Shown here one piece after another: positions 26,417 to 37,022 of a stretch of 64,000 nt of DNA. This DNA is from Acinetobacter sp. WCHA55 (GTDB taxonomy: Bacteria > Pseudomonadota > Gammaproteobacteria > Pseudomonadales > Moraxellaceae). The notes under the pieces were generated by a model, which made no database searches, was not told the DNA's origin, and was given only the letters and a program-made list of their open reading frames with translations. The DNA is taken from NCBI RefSeq assembly GCF_002165305.2, contig NZ_CP032286.1, forward strand, positions 2,976,001 through 3,040,000, given 5' to 3'. How positions within the stretch are numbered: the first letter of the stretch is position 1; each line of letters begins with the position of its first letter. Both the position numbers and the translations under genes were made by a program.

Positions 26417-26937
26417 GAAAGAATCATAAAATTAGTGATTTATTTCGCCATCTTAAAGTTGGTCAAATTGAATGTCGTAAACGACGGATTTTGGTTGGTC
26501 GGGTGAAACTATATATAAGTGCACTACAGTTAGAAAATGGAGAGCTTTTACTCGTCGTTTCTCCTCAGTTTAATGCCAATGCTATTCAGGATTATGCATT
26601 ACGCTGGGAAATTGAAACCTTATTCAGTTGTCTCAAAGGACGCGGGTTTAATCTTGAAAATACGCGCTTGACAGACCCTAGACGAGTGAAAAAATTGATT
26701 GCGGTGTTAGCTATAAGCTTCTGTTGGTGTTACTTAACGGGTGAATGGCAACATAATCAAAAAAAAGCGATAAAAATAAAGAAGCATGGACGACTCTCAA
26801 TGAGTTTATTTCGCTATGGTTTAGACTATGTTCAAATGGCGATTCAGCGTTTAATTGGTTTTGGGAAAAAAGAAGAGTTTAAGGAAATTTTGGCAATTTT
26901 AAGAAAGCAGAATCCTGATAGGATAAGGGTTCTGTGA
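26389..26937 (+). CDS. ISAba1 transposase, second frame (OrfB), probably made by -1 frameshift
   Basis: The frame is open from about 26389 and joins the first frame at the A7 run. It encodes NFIVTNHLGKNHKISDLF onward and the IS4 signature Y-(2)-R-(3)-E-(6)-K in YALRWEIETLFSCLK, which carries the catalytic glutamate. The first internal ATG/GTG-type starts are well inside (for example 26491), so independent translation would give a truncated product. Confidence 0.88.
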   Translation, partial: KNFIVTNHLGKNHKISDLFRHLKVGQIECRKRRILVGRVKLYISALQLENGELLLVVSPQFNANAIQDYALRWEIETLFSCLKGRGFNLENTRLTDPRRVKKLIAVLAISFCWCYLTGEWQHNQKKAIKIKKHGRLSMSLFRYGLDYVQMAIQRLIGFGKKEEFKEILAILRKQNPDRIRVL

Positions 26938-26955
26938 AATTTGTCGTGTACAGAG

Positions 26956-26964
26956 TAAGTTTAT
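26956..26964. repeat. Right target-site duplication of ISAba1
   Basis: TAAGTTTAT, identical to 25767-25775, immediately right of the element. Confidence 0.95.
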
Positions 26965-27106
26965 TTAAAAAATATTGATTTTTTGCTAGTACATATGCCA
27001 AACCTTTTGTTTGTTTAGTTTCTTTATCACCAGAAATTAGATCAAACAATGATGATTCTATTTTAGTTTTATCCTCCGAATTATAGAGCCTAAAATAAGT
27101 CTTCAT
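26956..27106 (-). pseudogene. PD-(D/E)XK nuclease-like gene, 5' fragment cut by ISAba1
   Basis: The first 50 codons start at an ATG at 27106 (MKTYFRLYNSEDKTKIESS and onwards to YFLNKL). If ISAba1 and one 9-bp repeat are removed, the frame passes without a break into IKYVVKRSVPELISK of the 3' fragment, giving FLNKLIKYVVKR. The piece itself would read on into the IS for about 25 foreign residues. Base composition is as A/T-rich as the 3' fragment. Confidence 0.85.
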
Positions 27107-27204
27107 CTTAATACATACATTCCAAAACCTTAACTAAAAGCGTTAATAGAAAAATTATACACATGATTTTCAATAAAATTTTTAATTAACACTTTTAGTA
27201 TAAT

Positions 27205-27232
27205 AAAAAACCGCCCTTATGGGCAGTTTTTT
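27205..27232. terminator. Terminator between the broken gene and katG
   Basis: AAAAAACCGCCC pairs with GGGCAGTTTTTT (one mismatch) around TTAT. It serves katG on the minus strand and could act in both directions. Confidence 0.7.
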
Positions 27233-27244
27233 ATTTCAATCAAC

Positions 27245-29874
<2,630 letters not shown>

Positions 29875-30930
29875 TTACACGCTTAAACGTCGACCTTCTC
29901 TTAAGCAGACAAACGGATTCATCAGCTTCGAACTATTTTTCATCGCCACTTTCAAATCCATCTCAGGTTGCTCACGGCTTTCATCAGTCAGCTGAAAGGT
30001 GCGATAGTGAATGGCCATCGAGCATTTGGCATGCAGGTCTTTATGTGCTTGAAAGGCATCTTGCGGATTCATATGCATATAGCGCATGAGCTCACGCGGT
30101 TCATACGCCCCTATCGGCAGTAACGCAATTCGCGGTGCGCCAAAACGTTGATGCAGCTCTTTAAAGTGCGGTGAATAACCCGTATCCCCAGCAAAATAAG
30201 CATAGTCAGCACCACAGTGAATACTAAACCCGCCCCATAACGCACGGTTTTGGTCGCGTAGTCCACGTCCAGAACCATGCTGTGCTGGGGTATAGACCAG
30301 TTTCAAATCATGCAAGCGTGCTGACTGCCACCAATCCATTTCCAACACTTGTAAATGCTTGGGTAAATACCATCCATTGCCCAAACCCGTATAAATGGGC
30401 ATGGCGAAACGTTCATACAACCAGTTCAGACTGGCAATATCCATATGGTCATAGTGGTTGTGGCTCAGCAGCACCGCATGGATGGTCGGTAAATCTTCCA
30501 AGGCAATGCCAGCAGGCATAACACGGCGAGGTCCCCGCCCTTGCTTCGGACTGACATGTTCAGCCCACACAGGATCGGTCAATAAATTATAGGGCCCAAT
30601 TTGAAGTAATACTGTGGCATGCCCCACAAACCACACCTGCCAATCCTTTAAATCGGCATGGGGCCGATCTTGCGGCAAGCTTTTTTTATCGGCATGAAAG
30701 TGTGCATATTCTTGTTCTAAGTCCACATTCCATGTCGATGATTTACGCTTAATCAACCATTTCAGTAAGTCGCCTCGGCTACGGCCCTCAGGTCGACGAA
30801 CCAAATTGACAAAGCGAGTCCCGTTATAATGGTCGGAGTGTAGGAACTGAAATTCGGGCTGTCGCCATGTATGGGACATGGTATTTTCAGTCGGAATTTG
30901 GTAATGGAGTTCAGTTGATTTTGGCTTCAT
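29875..30930 (-). CDS. MBL-fold hydrolase, NAPE-PLD-like
   Basis: The 351-residue protein has the metallo-beta-lactamase metal motif SHNHYDHMD (about 154-162), and DWQVWFVGHATVLLQIGPYN before it. Further ligands are in AQHGSGRG and FAGDTGYSPH, and IHYRTFQLTDES lies near the end. This layout matches the NAPE-PLD/UlaG-like branch of cytoplasmic phosphodiesterases or lactonases. The substrate is not known for bacterial members of this type. It is 70 nt downstream of the CDF transporter gene on the same strand. Confidence 0.83.
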   Translation of the reverse strand: MKPKSTELHYQIPTENTMSHTWRQPEFQFLHSDHYNGTRFVNLVRRPEGRSRGDLLKWLIKRKSSTWNVDLEQEYAHFHADKKSLPQDRPHADLKDWQVWFVGHATVLLQIGPYNLLTDPVWAEHVSPKQGRGPRRVMPAGIALEDLPTIHAVLLSHNHYDHMDIASLNWLYERFAMPIYTGLGNGWYLPKHLQVLEMDWWQSARLHDLKLVYTPAQHGSGRGLRDQNRALWGGFSIHCGADYAYFAGDTGYSPHFKELHQRFGAPRIALLPIGAYEPRELMRYMHMNPQDAFQAHKDLHAKCSMAIHYRTFQLTDESREQPEMDLKVAMKNSSKLMNPFVCLREGRRLSV

Positions 30931-31000
30931 TTAACGTCGTTATCTTTATTGCAATACACCAGTAACAGGACCAGTTTTGAAAACTGACCTCTACCTTAAC

Positions 31001-31939
31001 CTATTCCAAGCGTCCTTGCATTCGCTCTAACCACACTTTTTTTGATTGTGGCTTAACAAAGAGTGCCACAATTTCAGGATGATTTTGTTTAATTTTTGCT
31101 TCAATTCGATTGACACAGGCTTCTATCTCATCGGTAGTGAGGTGATCTTCAAACTCCACGCTCAATGAAGCCAAAACCTGTTTGGCACCCATTTGCTCAG
31201 TCAGTAAGCCATTGGCCGATAGTACGCCTTCATCGTCTTGGGCAATTTTTAAAATATTTTGCCGTACATGCAAGTCTGCGGTCTCACCGAGCAGCAAACC
31301 TTTGGTTTCTCGTGCCAGCAGAAAAGCGGACACCGCCAGAACCAGCCCAATCAGAATAGACGCCACGCCATCCAGTGCAGGCATATTTAAACGATGTGCC
31401 AAATAAATACCCAAAAAGGCAATCAGCAGACCAATCAATGCAGCAGAGTCTTCAAACAGAACGGTAAACGTGGTGGGGTCTTTACTGCGACGAAAGGCCT
31501 CAAAATAACCTTGCTGACCTTTCGCCTTACGAAACACTTTCAGAGCAACACACCATGAAATACCTTCACTTACAAATGCAAAGCCGAGCACAACATAATT
31601 GATGGTCGGGTTTAGAATAGGTTCAGGATGCAAAATGTGCATGATCCCATTGTACATAGACACCAATGCCCCTAAAGCAAAAACCATGAGAGATACAATG
31701 AAGGCCCAAAAATACAGTTCTCGCCCGTAGCCAAAAGGATGGTTAAAGTTGGCAGGTTTATTTGACTTCTTCAGTCCATATAACAGTAGAATTTCGTTTA
31801 AGGTATCCACAACAGAGTGAATCGCCTCACTCAACATGGCAGAGCTGTTGGTCAGATAAGCCGCAATAAACTTTACCAGCGCAATGGCTAAATTACCCAA
31901 CAGCGCGGCATAGACCACCAGTTTATTTGGATCTGCCAT
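31001..31939 (-). CDS. Cation diffusion facilitator (CDF) transporter
   Basis: The 312-residue protein has about six transmembrane helices (residues about 8-215) and a cytoplasmic C-terminal domain (about 225-310). H41 and D45 in SEAIHSVVDTLNE form the usual CDF metal site in helix 2, with the partner site in helix 5 around GLLIAFLGIYLAHRL. HPFGYGRELYFWAF between helices 2 and 3 is also typical. It should export a divalent metal (Zn, Fe, Mn or Co) in exchange for protons; the metal is not decided. Confidence 0.9.
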   Translation of the reverse strand: MADPNKLVVYAALLGNLAIALVKFIAAYLTNSSAMLSEAIHSVVDTLNEILLLYGLKKSNKPANFNHPFGYGRELYFWAFIVSLMVFALGALVSMYNGIMHILHPEPILNPTINYVVLGFAFVSEGISWCVALKVFRKAKGQQGYFEAFRRSKDPTTFTVLFEDSAALIGLLIAFLGIYLAHRLNMPALDGVASILIGLVLAVSAFLLARETKGLLLGETADLHVRQNILKIAQDDEGVLSANGLLTEQMGAKQVLASLSVEFEDHLTTDEIEACVNRIEAKIKQNHPEIVALFVKPQSKKVWLERMQGRLE

Positions 31940-32258
31940 ATCGATTTTTAGCCCATATGTTCAATTAAATTATATTTATGTTTTTATCATATCCAATTTT
32001 AGCAAAACGCAATTGTATTTTTATGTAGTGCATCTCCCCTGATTTTCAGGGGATTGGTATGAACTATTTTTAGTATTAAATTAATACCTTTTAGCAATTA
32101 TTAAAAAAGCTATTTCGTATTAAAAAAGCCTTAAGACTCAATCCAAGATCATTTATTTTCTAAATAATTGAATCATCTTCACGGTATCATTGTTTATCGA
32201 TTATACTTTATGGCAGTCATGGTAAGACATTTTTTGGATTAGTCAGTGGGTTATTTAT
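31940..32258. other. Divergent intergenic region, CDF gene / LysR gene
   Basis: This region of about 320 bp contains a clean palindrome, TCCCCTGA-TTT-TCAGGGGA (32035-32053), close to the middle. The surrounding DNA is very A/T-rich. The palindrome has no T-run and could be an operator or a small hairpin; no protein is assigned. Confidence 0.45.
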
Positions 32259-33158
32259 ATGGAACTTAGACACCTTCGCTATTTCATTACTGTTGCTGAA
32301 GAACTGAACTTTAGTAAAGCAGCACTGAAACTTTATACCGCTCAACCCTCATTAAGTCAGCAAATCAAAGACCTTGAAGAGGATGTCGGTGTGCAGTTAT
32401 TGTATCGAACCAAGCGAAAAGTTGAACTCACGGAAGAAGGCGCTGTTTTCCTTGAACAAGCACGTCTCACTCTAGCTCAGGCAGACAAAGCAGTCGCTAT
32501 GGCACGCCAAGTGTCACAAGCCAAACAGCAGATGCTCCGCATTGGTTTTGTTCCTGTTGCGGAAATGAAAATCTTTCCTTATGTGCTGCCCAATTTAAGA
32601 GTACAAAACCCAGAGTTAAAAATTGAGTTGTTCAGTATGAACAATACTGAGCAACTGCGTTTGCTGAAAAAAGGTGAATTGGACATTAGCTTTACACGAA
32701 ATAATGTCCATAGTGATGAAATCGAAAGCCAGTTTGTACTGCGTGAACCACTCATTTTCCTGTTGCCACAAGATCATCCTTTGGCCAAATATGAGCGAAT
32801 TCCTGTTAAAGCGTTAAATGGCATTGATTTTATTATTCCCGCAACTGAGCAGTCACAGACTTTGCACCAGACCATTTTGGAATTTGCCAAAGCTCACAAT
32901 ATTGAACTTAACATTGTGCAAAAAGCAGACAACATCCTATTCAATATCAACTCGATTGGCTTGGGGCTTGGCTGTACAATTTTACCTAGTTACATTGCAC
33001 CACTTAGCATGAATAACACGGTAATTCGTCCACTTGAGGTTGAGCTGCCGTATTTGGATCTATATGCGAACTACCGTAAAAATAACAGTTCACTGGCTGT
33101 GACTAGATTTTTAGAATTACTGACTCGGGTATTTTATTTGGATATTAACCGCGAATAA
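32259..33158 (+). CDS. LysR-family transcriptional regulator (CatM/BenM-like branch)
   Basis: The 299-residue protein starts MELRHLRYFITVAEELNFSK and has AALKLYTAQPSLSQQIKDLE in the winged helix, a pattern common to the aromatic-degradation LysR branch (BenM/CatM/HcaR). The effector-binding domain spans about 90-293 with FVPVAEMKIFPYVLPNLR. No catabolic genes lie beside it, so targets are remote or unknown. It is divergent from the CDF transporter gene. Confidence 0.9.
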   Translation: MELRHLRYFITVAEELNFSKAALKLYTAQPSLSQQIKDLEEDVGVQLLYRTKRKVELTEEGAVFLEQARLTLAQADKAVAMARQVSQAKQQMLRIGFVPVAEMKIFPYVLPNLRVQNPELKIELFSMNNTEQLRLLKKGELDISFTRNNVHSDEIESQFVLREPLIFLLPQDHPLAKYERIPVKALNGIDFIIPATEQSQTLHQTILEFAKAHNIELNIVQKADNILFNINSIGLGLGCTILPSYIAPLSMNNTVIRPLEVELPYLDLYANYRKNNSSLAVTRFLELLTRVFYLDINRE

Positions 33159-33279
33159 ATCCGCAGTGAGTCCCAATGATGTATCCCATTCGGCGCGCTA
33201 CTATTTTCTGAATAAATAGCCACGCGCCTTGATCATAAACCATTCCTCTGCATAAAAAGTAGATTTCCACCCTTTTTTT

Positions 33280-33306
33280 AGCGATGTCGATGACATCTCG
33301 CTTTTT
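33280..33306 (+). terminator. Terminator after the LysR gene
   Basis: AGCGATGTC pairs with GACATCTCGCT (two-base bulge) around a short loop, ending in TTTTT. Confidence 0.65.
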
Positions 33307-33457
33307 CATTTTGCATTCTGTTTAAGCTAGGATAGGCTAATAAAAACTAGCTCTTGTCAGGTTCCCCACAACTGAAGTCAGAACACAGACTGGTACTGAA
33401 GTAGATCTTGTGACTTTAGCTGCACGAAAAAATAATAAAATAGAGAAGGAGAAAATT

Positions 33458-34135
33458 ATGCCGATACCCACTTTGCAGCGTTTAAAAACAGCAATGAAAT
33501 TTCGCCCCTTCTTTTTCATTAGTTTTTTGCTGACTGCTGTTTTTTATACGCTGCTGAATACATTTACCGACTGGTCTTGGTCGACTAATTTATTGATCAG
33601 TTGGAACATTGCTGTCTCAAGTTATTTAGTTAAAACCATGACCACCCTGTGGTCTGTTGACCATCAGCACATTCTGCAACATGCACAACAGCAAGATGCC
33701 AGTAAATGGATCATTCTACTGTTGGTCATCCTGACTTTGCTCATGTGCTTAATTGCGATTGTATTGGAATTGACTCACCTCCCAGATGACCCAACCATCA
33801 AATATGGGCATTTGGCTCTGTCCTTACTCACCATTATTAGTGCATGGTTCTTTATGCATACCGTGTTTGCCATTCATTATGCGCATGATTATTATCTGGC
33901 CCTCGCAGACCAACAAGATGCAGGCTTAGACTTTCCCAAAACGGCTCAACCAACCTATCCCGACTTTTTATATTTTAGTTATGTGATTGGCACTTCCGCA
34001 CAAACCGCGGATGTTTCCATTACCTCGCGTTCGATGCGTATTCTCAATATTCTGCACATTATTTTAGCTTATGGTTTTAACACCTCTATTCTCGCCATTA
34101 GCATCAATGTCGCGGCGGGTTTTATCACGCTTTAA
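33458..34135 (+). CDS. DUF1345-like membrane protein
   Basis: The 225-residue protein has about five transmembrane segments (about 16-34, 40-57, 84-108, 118-142 and 200-222). The motifs FFMHTVFAIHYAHDYY and DFLYFSYVIGTSAQTADV are characteristic of the DUF1345 family. The ATG at 33458 is preferred over an in-frame GTG at 33410 because GAGAAGGAG precedes it. Function unknown. Confidence 0.82.
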   Translation: MPIPTLQRLKTAMKFRPFFFISFLLTAVFYTLLNTFTDWSWSTNLLISWNIAVSSYLVKTMTTLWSVDHQHILQHAQQQDASKWIILLLVILTLLMCLIAIVLELTHLPDDPTIKYGHLALSLLTIISAWFFMHTVFAIHYAHDYYLALADQQDAGLDFPKTAQPTYPDFLYFSYVIGTSAQTADVSITSRSMRILNILHIILAYGFNTSILAISINVAAGFITL

Positions 34136-34217
34136 ACGTCTTATTTTTTTCATTTCTTGGTCATCCTCTCAAATGACAACCATTCAATATAAAAACGATG
34201 ACTGAAGTCCTTTCGAC

Positions 34218-34245
34218 AAAAAAAGCTCCCAATGAAAGAGCTTTT
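34218..34245 (+). terminator. Terminator after the DUF1345 gene
   Basis: AAAAGCTC pairs with GAGCTTTT around CCAATGAAA, about 85 nt after the stop codon. Confidence 0.65.
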
Positions 34246-34386
34246 CCAAATCATAAACCCAACAATTAAATCAACCGTTCATCAGCCTTAAAACATACTG
34301 AAGACAAAAGCGTTGAAGATGATCGCCCACAACAGTCAGGCTCACTCTAGCCACCTTCCACAGGCTATATATTTAGACGACTCAAG

Positions 34387-35055
34387 TTAAATCACTTGTT
34401 TAAGGTCAACATATTGCAATAACTGCTGCTGCAAGCTCGGCACATCATCCGCGATGGCTAAAGGTTGATATTGTCTGAGCGTTTCAGGAGTATGCACCCC
34501 ATAACTTACCCCGATTCTTGGCATGGCAATATTACGTGCCATTTCTAGGTCATAACTGGTATCACCGACCATAATCGCGCGTTCCGCAGACACACCCGTT
34601 TCAGCTAAAATTTCTTCCAACATCAAAGGATGCGGTTTAGATTTAGTTTCACTGGCAGCACGCGTTGTCACAAATAGTGCTTGGCTCTGTGTTTGTGCTA
34701 ATACTCGATCTAACCCTTTACGACTTTTACCTGTCGCCACAGCCAACTGCAAACCCGCTTCACGTAATTCATTCAACATATCGGCCACGCCGTCGAACCA
34801 GACATCACCTTTCGAGTTCGCCACATAATGCTCGGCATAGCATTGCAAAATCTCAGTATGTAGCTCAGGCACTTGAGGAAATAATCGCTGCGCGACTTCT
34901 GGCAAACCTAAACCAATAATACTTTTTGCTGCATCAGCAGTTAAAGGTTGTGCAAATTGCTGCGCGGCAAACAGTAAACTCGCCACAATTTGCCCCACTG
35001 AATCAAATAAAGTCCCATCCCAATCAAAGATAATCAGTTCTACAGGTTTGTTCAT
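34387..35055 (-). CDS. HAD-IA family phosphatase (phosphoglycolate-phosphatase-like)
   Basis: The protein of about 222 residues starts MNKPVELIIFDWDGTLFDSVGQ, with the HAD nucleophile and acid/base aspartates in DWDGT. LAVATGKSRKGLD is motif II, KPHPLMLEEIL carries the lysine, and MVGDTSYDLEMARN is the motif IV aspartate region. The start at 35055 places the catalytic motif at residues 9-15 as usual. It lies downstream of rluC on the same strand with a gap of about 270 nt. The exact sugar-phosphate substrate is not known. Confidence 0.83.
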   Translation of the reverse strand: MNKPVELIIFDWDGTLFDSVGQIVASLLFAAQQFAQPLTADAAKSIIGLGLPEVAQRLFPQVPELHTEILQCYAEHYVANSKGDVWFDGVADMLNELREAGLQLAVATGKSRKGLDRVLAQTQSQALFVTTRAASETKSKPHPLMLEEILAETGVSAERAIMVGDTSYDLEMARNIAMPRIGVSYGVHTPETLRQYQPLAIADDVPSLQQQLLQYVDLKQVI

Positions 35056-35326
35056 GCTGGGGTTCCAATATTTACTTTTATACAAACAATTTACACAATG
35101 CATTTGCGACACGATGGCGGCAAGGATGTCGCCGTTGAGCTGACTTTCACTTCGCTTTAAAGCAATGCTTCAACTACGTTCAGGCTGTTCCATCAGCTCA
35201 ACAAAAGATTTTCGCTACCCTTCATTTTTGAAAAGTAACGATGACCAATACAACATCATTTTAAATTAATCACAACCAGCAAAAGCCATGTATTCATCAC
35301 CGCCCCTAAAATGAATGGGAAGAGGT

Positions 35327-36265
35327 TTAATCCTTCTTCTGCGCTCTTAACTGCGCCACAATACTCTGCATATCTTCAGGCAAAGGTGCTTCAATCGGCG
35401 CGTAACCAGGGATGTCTAAACGCATTGCATGCAGACATAAACGACGCGGCTTCGGTCCCTTATATTCTGTTTCATGACCATACTTATCATCCCCAACCAA
35501 TGGATGACCGATGCTTAAACCATGCACACGAATTTGATGGGTACGCCCTGAAAGTGGCGATGCATAGACTAAGGTTGCATGCATAAAGCGCTCAGCCACA
35601 TTCCACTGCGTTTTAGACTCTTTACCTTCACTCGACACACGCACACGACGCTCACCATTGGCCAGTTCATAACGGTGCAAAGGCGCATCAATTAACTGCT
35701 TGTCTAAACTCACCACACCTTTGACGACAGCGGCGTAAGTTTTCTTAATTTTGTGTTCACGTAGCATGTCCTGTAAGCTTTTTAATACACTACGCTTTTT
35801 AGAAATCATCACCAAACCGGAGGTATCACGGTCAATACGATGAATCAGTTCTAAATATTTTTTACCTGTTGCCGCACGTAAGCCTTCAATCAGACCATAA
35901 GCCACACCACTGCCACCATGTACAGCAATGCCTGATGGCTTGTTGACGACCATCAAGCCCTCATCTTCATACACCACACGGCTGAGTAAACCCTGTGCGA
36001 CTTTGTCAGAAACAGGTGCCGCATTTTCATCTTTTTGTTCATAGCGAATCGGGGCCACACGAATCTGGTCACCAATAGACAGCTTAGTTTCTGCTTTTAT
36101 ACGCTTTTTATTCACGCGAACCTGACCTTCACGAATCAGGCGATAAATACGACTTTTAGGCACACCTTTTAAACGGCTAAATAAAAAGTTATCAATCCGT
36201 TGCCCTGCTTGATGCTCGTCCACTTCAAACCACGTCACGTTTTGCCATTGTTGGGTAGAATTCAT
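35327..36265 (-). CDS. rluC: 23S rRNA pseudouridine(955/2504/2580) synthase RluC
   Basis: The 312-residue protein has an N-terminal S4 RNA-binding domain (about 20-75, RIDNFLFSRLKGVPKSRIYR, quoted in part) and the RluA-type catalytic domain with D145 in IHRIDRDTSGL. TGRTHQIRVH-like sequence (SGRTHQIRVHGLSIGHPLVGDDKYG, quoted in part) follows near the C-terminus. Divergence from rne, as in E. coli, supports RluC rather than RluD. Confidence 0.95.
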   Translation of the reverse strand: MNSTQQWQNVTWFEVDEHQAGQRIDNFLFSRLKGVPKSRIYRLIREGQVRVNKKRIKAETKLSIGDQIRVAPIRYEQKDENAAPVSDKVAQGLLSRVVYEDEGLMVVNKPSGIAVHGGSGVAYGLIEGLRAATGKKYLELIHRIDRDTSGLVMISKKRSVLKSLQDMLREHKIKKTYAAVVKGVVSLDKQLIDAPLHRYELANGERRVRVSSEGKESKTQWNVAERFMHATLVYASPLSGRTHQIRVHGLSIGHPLVGDDKYGHETEYKGPKPRRLCLHAMRLDIPGYAPIEAPLPEDMQSIVAQLRAQKKD

Positions 36266-37022
36266 ACAGTTACTGCGACCTAAAAAATACGGAATTTGAA
36301 TAAAAAATGACCATTTAGGCTATGCTTTACACAAGAAAGACTAGCTTAGCCCATAGGCAGATGGTACAAGGTTTGATATAGTCAGCGCACGGATACCACC
36401 ATAAGTGAGTCAAAAGCTTAATCATTTCAATTTTAAATTGAATAGTTAAGAAAATAACTCAACTCAGCTTGGAACGGTCCCAAAAGAATTATGCCGACGC
36501 CGAAGGCTTATTATATCGGCAAAACAGCAAACTGTTAGGTTTAATTGTGCATCTGCACATAAATCAGTTTGCCCCAAAAAAATATGTGACCAACGAAGGT
36601 TGGTTTTTAAACGTAAACTGATATACATCAGATTAGTCGCTCCCTGATGTCGTATTCAGGCCACAGCGTTGATGCATATGGATCTGTTCAGTTGTAAAGG
36701 TACGATGATAATTCCGTATCAAGACACCCTATCCAAAAAGAAGGGTTGCTCTTCGAGCAAATGTGACAGTGAAAGTTACTTACATCCAATGCACCGCTTG
36801 TCCGCCAGTGAAACGCGCAGGAGACTTTAATCGTTTAAAGATTGAAGCCGTATTGCCATCATCAATATGTGAATCAAAACCGAAGCCGATCAAAAAGGCA
36901 GGTAATAAAACTCAGACCACAATCGGTTTATTTGAGATCTGAGCAAAATTGGTCCGTGATGTTTGATGTTCGCTACGTGTTTAGCGATAGTTTGCTGTGT
37001 ATCACTATTAGGTGTTACACCC
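36266..37022 (+). promoter_or_regulatory. Long rluC-rne intergenic region and probable rne leader
   Basis: No coding gene is visible in about 757 nt between the divergent rluC and rne. In E. coli the rne mRNA has a long structured leader by which RNase E controls its own message; this region could serve the same role. It contains ACCAAC-GAA-GGTTGG followed by TTTTT (36589-36608), which looks like a small terminator, and TTGCTC-TTC-GAGCAA (about 36747-36761). AGGTG lies 8 nt before the chosen ATG. Confidence 0.55.

Larger units (their letters stand above)
25776..26955 (+). mobile_element. ISAba1 (IS4 family), complete 1180 bp
   Basis: The element is bounded by perfect 16-bp inverted repeats, CTCTGTACACGACAAA at 25776-25791 and its reverse complement at 26940-26955. 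It is flanked by 9-bp direct repeats. The 1180-bp length, the repeat sequence and the 189-residue first reading frame match ISAba1 as known from Acinetobacter baumannii. It splits the PD-(D/E)XK-like gene, with its transposase reading opposite to that gene. Intact ends and the duplication indicate a simple, fairly recent insertion. Confidence 0.97.

Noticed and set aside
26879..27031. Reading of the 5' nuclease fragment as a complete 75-residue gene
   Set aside because: Its last 25 codons are ISAba1 sequence; the frame continues in the other fragment once the element is removed.
24202..27244. Whole defence island around the broken nuclease gene
   Set aside because: The neighbours (TetR regulator and katG) are ordinary chromosomal genes and no second defence-type gene is present.
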